A stretch of 19,819 nucleotides of DNA from positions 1 through 19,819 of the forward strand of contig DATKEG010000019.1 in NCBI GenBank assembly GCA_035544515.1, read 5' to 3'. Under the pieces are notes generated by a model, which did no database searches, was not told the DNA's origin, and worked only from the letters and a program-made list of their open reading frames with translations. Positions within the stretch are counted from its first letter, which is position 1, and each line of letters begins with the position of its first letter. The stretch comes from DATKEG01 sp035544515. Lineage in GTDB: Bacteria; Acidobacteriota; Vicinamibacteria; Fen-336. The translations under genes were made by a program, and so were the position numbers. Of the stretch, positions 14,906-19,819 are shown piece after piece.

Positions 14906-15282
14906 TGCCGCTCGAGCTGGGCGAAGATGGTGCCGATCTTCTCCAACAGCTCCTGCAGGGCGAACGGCTTGCAGATGTAGTCGACGGCGCCCTCCTGCAG
15001 GCCCTGCACGCGGTCCTTGGCCTCGGTGCGCGCGGAGAGCATGGCCACGGGAATGTCCGCGGTGTCTTCGTCCACACGCAGCAGCTTGAGCACTTCCCAG
15101 CCGTCCATCTGCGGCATCATGATGTCGAGCAGGACGAGGTCGGGCTTCTCGATCTGCGCGCGCGTGAGCGCCTCCTGTCCACCGGCGGCCGTCACCACGT
15201 CGTAGCCCTTCTCGCGCAGGACGAGCTCGAGGAACTGGAGGATGTCGTCCTCGTCGTCGACCACCAGGATCTTCTTCTTCAT
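14902..15282 (-). CDS. Single-domain response regulator (CheY-like receiver)
   Basis: The 126 residues are one receiver domain. The acidic pocket is Asp9-Asp10-Glu11, the phosphoacceptor is Asp53 (LVLLDIMMPQMDGWE), the switch residue is Ser83 (MLSAR) and the conserved lysine is Lys105 (CKPFA). All are intact, so it should take phosphate from a histidine kinase, most simply the one encoded just upstream. It has no output domain, so it must act by protein contact. The overlap with the downstream EAL gene makes that protein the first candidate partner. The start lies in an exact 20-bp duplication (see the repeat entry); ATG 15282 is correct because the other copy's ATG (15302) reaches a stop after four codons. 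Confidence 0.93.
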   Translation of the reverse strand: MKKKILVVDDEDDILQFLELVLREKGYDVVTAAGGQEALTRAQIEKPDLVLLDIMMPQMDGWEVLKLLRVDEDTADIPVAMLSARTEAKDRVQGLQEGAVDYICKPFALQELLEKIGTIFAQLERQ

Positions 15283-15314
15283 ACGCTCTACGCTTTCTTC
15301 ATACGCTCTACGCT
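15275..15314 (-). repeat. Exact 20-bp tandem duplication over the receiver start site
   Basis: Positions 15275-15294 and 15295-15314 are identical. On the minus strand each unit contains AGAGCGTATGAAGAA, so the start region of the receiver gene is duplicated. The upstream copy gives a mini-ORF, ATG 15302 to TAG 15288, encoding Met-Lys-Lys-Ala. It ends 5 bases before the real ATG at 15282. The motif GCGTA recurs five times between 15324 and 15281 on the minus strand. The whole 34-base gap between the kinase stop and the receiver start is therefore repeat-derived. Confidence 0.9.
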
Positions 15315-15316
15315 CG

Positions 15317-17191
15317 CTATACGCTGGCCCGCCGCGCGATCTCCCGGCCCTGGCTGCCGACGTGGCGGCGGACCTCGGAGAGAAGGGCGCGCACGTCGAG
15401 GGGCCGCTTCAAGTAGGCGCGGGGGATGCCTTCCAGGCCGTCCGGGTCCGGCCGCGACGCGTCCAGGACGACCAACCCGGGCCGCTCGCGCTCCATCGCT
15501 TCGAGCGCCTGGCGCCCGTCCGGGACCACCGCGGCCCGAAATCCCTCGCTCCTGAGCGTATCGCGGATCAGGTCGGCCGTGGCCGTCTCCGGCTCGAGCA
15601 CGAGCACGAGCGCGGACTCGCCGTCGTCTCGGCGCTCGTCGCGGCCGGCCGCGTCCTGTTTCTCCAGGACGGGCAGGCTGAAGCGGAACACGGAGCCGCG
15701 CCCGGGCTCGCTGTCCACCGCGATGGCGGAGCCGTGAGCCTCCACGATGCTCTTCACGATGGCCAGGCCGAGACCGACCCCGCCGAAGCGGCGGGTGGTG
15801 GAGGTGTCCACCTGGTGGAAGCGCGTGAAGACCTTCTCCACCTGGTCGGGCGGAATGCCGACGCCGGTGTCCGCCACGCTGATCTCCACCGAAGGCCGGG
15901 GCGCCGACGGATCGCGCCGGGCGGACAGCGTGACGCGGCCGCCCTCCGGCGTGAACTTGATGGCGTTGACCACCAGGTTCTCCAATACGGCCGAGAGCTT
16001 CTCGCGGTCGGCGATGACGGGCGCGAGGTCCGGGTCGAGGTCGGCGCTGAAGGTCAGCCGCTTCTTCTCCAGCTCCGAGCGGAAGATGGTGACGATCTGC
16101 TCCACGAGCGGCGCCAGCGCGAACGGCTGCAGGTTGAGGGGCAGGCGCCCCACGTCCATCCGGGAGAAATCGAGGAGCGCGGAGATGGAGCGGGAGAGCC
16201 GGTCGAGGTTGCGTTGCATCACCACCAGGCCCTTCTCCTGCTTCTCGGAGACCGGGCCGAGCTTCCGCTCGAGCATGTAGTCCGTGTAGCCCTTGATGGC
16301 CGTCAGCGGCGTGCGCAGCTCGTGGCTGACGTTGGCCAGCAGGTCCGACTTCATCCGGTCCAGCTCCTTGAGATCGTCGTTGGCGGCGCCGAGCTTGCGG
16401 TTCGATTCCTCGAGCTGGCGGATGATCTCCTGCAGCCGCTCCGTCATGTGGTTGAAGCTGTCGGCCAGGATCTCGATCTCGTCGTGGGAGCGGATGGAGA
16501 GGCGCTGGTCGAAGCGGCCCTCCGCGATGCCCTGCGCGCCCGCGGTCAGCTCCTCGAGGGGCCGCGTGATCCGGCGGGCCAGGGCCACGGCCAGCCCGGC
16601 GGAGAACAGCAGCGAGAACAGCGTCAGCCCGCCGATGGCGTAGAGCAGGCCGCGCAGCTTCGCGTCCAGGGAGTCGTAGGAGACGTGGTACACGAGGGAG
16701 ACCTTGTGCCGTCCCCAGTCCTCGAAGTGCGGCGTGACGATCCTCAGCACCTCCTCGCCGGACGCGCCGCGCCCGCGCACCCTCGTCGTCTCCAGCTCGC
16801 GGACGGCCTCGAGCAGCGCGGGATCGTCGAGGCGTCCGAAGTCCGGCCACACCTTCGGGGGAGTGGGCGCATCCATGAAGGACCGCAGGGCGGAGTCGAA
16901 GTTGATCCGGCCGTCGACCCGCACGATCTGCAGGCGGCGCACGTCCGTGTTGAGGCGCATGTGCTCGCGGACGAGCAGCCGGAAGTTCTTGGTGTCGAAG
17001 TCCTCCCAACCCCGCGCCAGGGGGCTCTTCGTGAGCTGGGCGAAGGTCTGCGCCTCGTGCTCGATCTGCGCGCGCAGCTCCGCCCGCTTCGTGAGGATCA
17101 GGTAGACGGCGTTGAGCACGAGCGTGGCCACGATCACGGACGCGATGGCCAGAGCCGTCCTCGTCTTGAGGCTGTTGAGCCGCAGGGCCAT
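15317..17191 (-). CDS. Hybrid sensor histidine kinase with shortened receiver
   Basis: The 624 residues contain TM1 (about 13-33), an extracytoplasmic sensor region of about 150 residues, TM2 (about 183-206), HAMP (about 205-258), a short coiled coil, and HisKA with His290 in SHELRTP. The ATPase domain has the N box with Asn409, the G1 box DTGVGI (441-446) and the G2 box GVGLGL (471-476). All catalytic parts are intact. The C-terminal receiver-like tail (about 527-612) keeps LVVLD with Asp577 but goes almost straight to YLKRPLD. About 30 residues of the normal fold are missing, Arg replaces the conserved Lys, and the N-terminal acidic pair is reduced. ATG 17191 has GGAGG upstream (17199-17195). 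It heads the minus-strand operon and should phosphorylate the receiver encoded next. Confidence 0.93.
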   Translation of the reverse strand: MALRLNSLKTRTALAIASVIVATLVLNAVYLILTKRAELRAQIEHEAQTFAQLTKSPLARGWEDFDTKNFRLLVREHMRLNTDVRRLQIVRVDGRINFDSALRSFMDAPTPPKVWPDFGRLDDPALLEAVRELETTRVRGRGASGEEVLRIVTPHFEDWGRHKVSLVYHVSYDSLDAKLRGLLYAIGGLTLFSLLFSAGLAVALARRITRPLEELTAGAQGIAEGRFDQRLSIRSHDEIEILADSFNHMTERLQEIIRQLEESNRKLGAANDDLKELDRMKSDLLANVSHELRTPLTAIKGYTDYMLERKLGPVSEKQEKGLVVMQRNLDRLSRSISALLDFSRMDVGRLPLNLQPFALAPLVEQIVTIFRSELEKKRLTFSADLDPDLAPVIADREKLSAVLENLVVNAIKFTPEGGRVTLSARRDPSAPRPSVEISVADTGVGIPPDQVEKVFTRFHQVDTSTTRRFGGVGLGLAIVKSIVEAHGSAIAVDSEPGRGSVFRFSLPVLEKQDAAGRDERRDDGESALVLVLEPETATADLIRDTLRSEGFRAAVVPDGRQALEAMERERPGLVVLDASRPDPDGLEGIPRAYLKRPLDVRALLSEVRRHVGSQGREIARRASV

Positions 17192-17215
17192 GCGCCTCCG
17201 GAGGGACGCCGGGGA

Positions 17216-17224
17216 ATGATAGCA
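17216..17224 (-). promoter_or_regulatory. Possible extended -10 promoter for the histidine kinase operon
   Basis: On the minus strand TGCTATCAT (17224 down to 17216) matches the extended -10 pattern TGnTATnAT with five of six hexamer bases. It lies in the 44-bp gap between divergent genes. Transcription would begin near 17209, leaving a short leader with the GGAGG before ATG 17191. No good -35 box is visible, which extended -10 promoters can tolerate. Confidence 0.35.
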
Positions 17225-17235
17225 TCCGCTCCTGT

Positions 17236-18243
17236 TTGCCGATACTCGCCAGGATCCTCCGGGACCGCGGCTACGTCACCGAGCTCCAGCTCCAGGACGC
17301 CATCCAGCACCAGGTGCTCTACGGAGGCCGCCTGGGCACGAACCTGAACGAGCTGGGGTACATCAGCGAGGAGCGGCTGCAGGAGGCGCTGGCCCGCGCG
17401 CTGGGCGTCCCCTCCCTGCACGTGGACCCGCGCCAGGTACGGCCCGAGGTGGTGGCCCTGGTGCCGAAGAGGCTGGCCGCCCGCCACAAGGTCTTCCCCT
17501 ACCGGTTGCGGGGCAAGACCCTGACCCTGCTCATGGTCGATCCCCGCGACCACACCGCGGTCGCGCAGGTCGGCTATACGCTCGGGTTCATCGTGCGCAC
17601 GGCCGTGGTACCCGAGTTCCGGATGATCCACCTCCTGCGCGACCACTACGGGGTGGACGAGCGATGGCGTTACACGGACACGCACCGCCCGGCGGGAATG
17701 GCGCCCCAGCCCGTGGACCCCGCCGCCGCCGCCGTACGCATCGACGGCGCCACCTCTCGCGACGAAGTGGTGGAGGGCGTGCTGGGCCTGTGTCACCGGT
17801 TCTTCCGGCGGGTGATCTTCTTCATCGTGCGGCCTCCCTGGGTGGTGGGGTGGAGCGCGCTCGGCGAGGGCGTGGACCGGCCGCTGGCGGAGGGACTCCG
17901 GATGCGGCTCGACGAGCCTTCCGTCTTCCAGATGGTCACGCGGGACCGGACGCTCTTCCTCGGGCGGCTGGGCCCCGAGGCGGCGAACCAGCGGCTGCTG
18001 CAGGCGCTCAACAAGCGGCCGCAGACCAACGCCGCCCTTTTCCCCATCGTGGTGCGCGGCCGGGTGGTCAACCTCGTCTACGGCGACGCGGGTTCCGCGG
18101 GCAACGTCAAGGCGGACATGGGCGAGCTGCTGGTGCTGCTGCAGAAGGTGCCGAAGGCGTACCTGAGGATCATCCGCCGCCGCATCGCGGAGGCGAGGCA
18201 GGAAAACGGGCCCGCGAGCGGCCCCTCGGAGGAGGACGAATGA
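17236..18243 (+). CDS. MshEN (GspE N-terminal) domain protein with GAF-like C-terminus
   Basis: The 335-residue protein starts with an MshEN/T2SSE-N domain (about 1-140) holding two tandem motifs: LARILRDRGYVTELQLQDAI.HQ (4-26) and RLGTNLNELGYISEERLQEA (32-51). MshEN domains of this pattern bind c-di-GMP in MshE-type ATPases. The second motif lacks its usual final Gln (Ala54). No ATPase domain follows. Residues about 175-312 instead form a GAF-like domain (VVGWSALG, LDEPSVFQMV, ALFPIVVRGRVVNLVYGD). It is probably a stand-alone sensor/effector, not a secretion motor. The start is TTG 17236; no in-frame ATG or GTG fits the 44-bp divergent gap. Placement opposite a kinase/EAL operon supports a c-di-GMP link, which is inference. 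Confidence 0.82.
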   Translation: MPILARILRDRGYVTELQLQDAIQHQVLYGGRLGTNLNELGYISEERLQEALARALGVPSLHVDPRQVRPEVVALVPKRLAARHKVFPYRLRGKTLTLLMVDPRDHTAVAQVGYTLGFIVRTAVVPEFRMIHLLRDHYGVDERWRYTDTHRPAGMAPQPVDPAAAAVRIDGATSRDEVVEGVLGLCHRFFRRVIFFIVRPPWVVGWSALGEGVDRPLAEGLRMRLDEPSVFQMVTRDRTLFLGRLGPEAANQRLLQALNKRPQTNAALFPIVVRGRVVNLVYGDAGSAGNVKADMGELLVLLQKVPKAYLRIIRRRIAEARQENGPASGPSEEDE

Positions 18244-18356
18244 GCGAACGCATGAAGGAGATCAAGCGCCGCCGCCAGCGCAAGGAGAAGGCGCGCAAGG
18301 CGCGCAAGAGGGCGGCCATCGGGGCGGCCGCCAAGAAGCCCGCCCCCAAGCGCTGA
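18240..18356 (+). CDS. 38-residue highly basic protein
   Basis: The ATG overlaps the previous stop (ATGA), and the stop comes one base before the next gene's GTG, so the reading frame fits exactly into the operon. Eighteen of 38 residues are Lys or Arg, opening MSERMKEIKRRRQRKEKARK and ending in an Ala/Lys/Pro tail. The first 25 residues should form a single charged helix. Such composition suits nucleic acid or ribosome binding, but no family can be named with confidence. Small basic proteins with a similar KEIKRRR opening occur in several phyla as far as I recall. It is too short for many gene finders. Confidence 0.65.
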   Translation: MSERMKEIKRRRQRKEKARKARKRAAIGAAAKKPAPKR

Positions 18357-18357
18357 A

Positions 18358-19683
18358 GTGGGCTCCGTGTCTCCGTGGGGTCGCCGCGTCCTCATCGCCC
18401 TTCTCCTCGCAGGTTCGGCTGCCGGCGCGCGCGGGGCCGCTCCCGCCGCATCGCACGTCCTGATCGTGATGCTCGACGGCACGCGTCCGGACGCCCTGCG
18501 CCGGGCGCGCGCCCCCGCCTTCGAGCGGCTGGCCCGCGCGGGGACGGAGTTCGTGCAGGCGGAGACGGTGTACCCGACGCAGACGCGCGTGGCCTTCGTG
18601 ACCCTTCCCACGGGCGCCTTTCCCGCCGGGCACGGGATCGTGGGTGGCAACGACGTCAAAGACGCGCAGTGGCGAACGGTACCGATGGGGGATGACGATC
18701 CCGTCGCCGCCCAGGCGCTGGTCGCACGCCCCACGTTCTTCGAGGCGGCCAGCGCGGCCGGCCTGACCTCGCTCTCCGCCGCCATGAAGGGATACGAGCT
18801 GGTGGGGGCGCGAGGCGCCACCTGGACCATCAACGGGAAGCACACGCTCGACCAGGGCGCGTACGCCACGCGGTACCAGCCCGCGGTCGGGGGCAGCGCG
18901 GAGGCGGCGGCCTGGCGCAAGGAGTGGCTCTCGCGCCAGCTCCTCGACCAGGCGCTCCTGATCGTCCGCGAACGCCGGCCGAACCTCGTCGTGATCAACC
19001 TCGGCGCCGCCGACTACGCCGGGCACGCGTTCGGGCCCGAGAGCCCCTATTACCTGCGCACCATCGAATACCAGGACGCGTTGCTCGGCGAGCTCGTCGG
19101 CGCGTACGGGAGTCTCGGGCTCCTCGACCGCACGACGGTGGTCATCTCGGCGGATCACGGCTTCTCGCAGGTGAGCACCTCGCGCGTGGTCGCTCCGGCC
19201 GGGGAGGGGGCGGGGCGCCAGCTCGCGGTGCTCGGCGCGTCCGGGATCGAGAACTACGTGACGAACACCGGCGGCACCTCCATGGGCGTCTACGTGCGCG
19301 ACAAGGCGCGCGTCAAGGAGGCGGTGGCGGCCCTGCGCCGCGAGCCCTGGTGCGAATCCGTCTATTGCGAGGACGCGGGAGCCGGCTGCGACCGGTCGCT
19401 CAGCTCCCTGCGCGCCTTCTTCCCGGGCCGCTCGCCCGACCTCATGGTGGACCTCGACGACGACGCGGCGCTGAACTACCCCAACCCCGGCCAGCACGGC
19501 AGCGCGCGACCGCAGGACCGGCGCATCCCCCTCGTCTTCTCGGGGGCGGGCGTGGCCGCCGGACGCACGGCCGGCAAGGCCTCGCTCGCCGACGTGGCGC
19601 CGACGGTGGTGCGCCTGCTGGGGCTGCCCGCGACAGGGTTGCGGCCGGACGGCCGGGTGCTGGCGGAGGCCCTCGCGCCCTAG
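18358..19683 (+). CDS. Exported alkaline-phosphatase-fold enzyme (type I phosphodiesterase/NPP-like)
   Basis: The 441 residues start with a signal peptide (about 1-27, cleaved near ARGA). The fold's two-metal site is complete: Asp40 (VIVMLDGTRPD), nucleophile Thr76 (YPTQT), Asp219 and His223 (ADYAGHAFGP), Asp266-His267 (SADHG) and His380 (GQHGS). Hydrolysis of a phosphodiester or phosphomonoester in the periplasm is expected; the substrate is unknown. The segment after the nucleophile reads TRVAFVTLPTG, where NPP enzymes have TFPNHY..VTG, so the substrate-binding Asn is missing. This may mean a different specificity. GTG 18358 lies one base after the previous stop. The signal peptide follows directly, which supports this start. 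Confidence 0.88.
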   Translation: MGSVSPWGRRVLIALLLAGSAAGARGAAPAASHVLIVMLDGTRPDALRRARAPAFERLARAGTEFVQAETVYPTQTRVAFVTLPTGAFPAGHGIVGGNDVKDAQWRTVPMGDDDPVAAQALVARPTFFEAASAAGLTSLSAAMKGYELVGARGATWTINGKHTLDQGAYATRYQPAVGGSAEAAAWRKEWLSRQLLDQALLIVRERRPNLVVINLGAADYAGHAFGPESPYYLRTIEYQDALLGELVGAYGSLGLLDRTTVVISADHGFSQVSTSRVVAPAGEGAGRQLAVLGASGIENYVTNTGGTSMGVYVRDKARVKEAVAALRREPWCESVYCEDAGAGCDRSLSSLRAFFPGRSPDLMVDLDDDAALNYPNPGQHGSARPQDRRIPLVFSGAGVAAGRTAGKASLADVAPTVVRLLGLPATGLRPDGRVLAEALAP

Positions 19684-19819
19684 CAGCCCGTGGTGGAAGT
19701 CCAGCTGCATTCGGCGGGCGATGCATCCCGGCTGGCGGCGTTGCTCCTCCCTTACATATCCCCGATATGCGCGGTCGTCGCGCCTTGCCCGCCGGGCGCC
19801 TCGCCCGCCTCGGTGCGAC
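19684..19819. other. Non-coding tail with two short hairpins; possible intergenic repeat
   Basis: No convincing gene is present. Two stem-loops are visible: TGCATTCG with CGATGCA (19706-19725, one-base bulge) and CATATC with GATATG around CCC (19755-19769, perfect 6-bp stem). The flanks of the second are roughly complementary (GCGTTGCTC..CTT against GCGCCTTGC), so it may be the tip of a longer imperfect hairpin. They may terminate or protect the phosphatase transcript. The arrangement reminds me of GC-rich intergenic repeats seen in many environmental genomes, but that is memory, not a search. Confidence 0.35.

Noticed and set aside
13556..14980. Plus-strand frame opposite the EAL gene
   Set aside because: The minus-strand EAL domain has all catalytic residues; this frame has none.
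15288..17225. Alternative minus-strand frame over the histidine kinase ending in MKKA
   Set aside because: Only the other minus-strand frame encodes HAMP, HisKA and ATPase motifs. The MKKA tail is relevant only as the mini-ORF made by the duplication.
15242..17347. Plus-strand open frame of about 700 codons opposite the histidine kinase
   Set aside because: The minus-strand kinase has every expected motif; the plus frame is a shadow.
17236..18243. Type II secretion or type IV pilus ATPase (GspE/PilB)
   Set aside because: Only the N-terminal MshEN domain is present; there is no Walker A/B ATPase domain and no secretion genes nearby.
19690..19819. Possible start of a new gene (GTG 19690) running off the window
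   Set aside because: The frame is open but has no Shine-Dalgarno, no recognisable protein pattern, and overlaps two hairpins.

Overview
This is a very GC-rich, gene-dense bacterial window. Its mix of gene families fits a myxobacterial/deltaproteobacterial-type lineage or another high-GC soil phylum: a eukaryotic-like Ser/Thr kinase with PEGA repeats, PP2C, FHA, many TPR proteins, HEAT-like repeat proteins, hybrid histidine kinases, and an MshEN (GspE N-terminal) domain joined to a GAF-like domain. No marker gene fixes the taxon. I see no tRNA, rRNA, CRISPR, transposase or phage gene.

Region A (2-2799, plus strand) holds the 3' end of a TPR protein, a small membrane protein, a ThiE/TenI-family protein and a HEAT-like repeat protein, packed with short gaps or a GTGA overlap.

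Region B (2800-12227, plus strand) starts with a 152-bp gap carrying a near-consensus sigma-70 promoter (TTGACA, 18 bp, TACAAT). Eight tightly packed genes follow: RodZ-like protein, HEAT-like protein, J-domain/TPR protein, PP2C phosphatase, transmembrane Ser/Thr kinase with PEGA-like ectodomain repeats, exported TPR/beta-propeller protein, exported PEGA/PDZ/TPR protein, and a single-domain FHA protein. This reads as a kinase, phosphatase and phospho-reader set linked to exported scaffold proteins and a cell-shape-type transmembrane protein. It is the best candidate in the window for an undescribed system.

Region C (12261-17191, minus strand) is a signalling operon: hybrid histidine kinase, stand-alone receiver, and two paralogous proteins with a degenerate GGDEF and an EAL domain that keeps its catalytic residues. 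An exact 20-bp tandem duplication lies across the receiver's start and creates a four-codon upstream ORF. Divergent from it (17236) is an MshEN-GAF protein, a plausible c-di-GMP effector, so region C plus this gene looks like a local c-di-GMP circuit.

Region D (18240-19683, plus strand) follows in the same direction with a 38-residue very basic protein and an exported type I phosphodiesterase/alkaline-phosphatase-fold enzyme. The last 136 bases have no convincing gene but contain two short hairpins and may be an intergenic repeat element.
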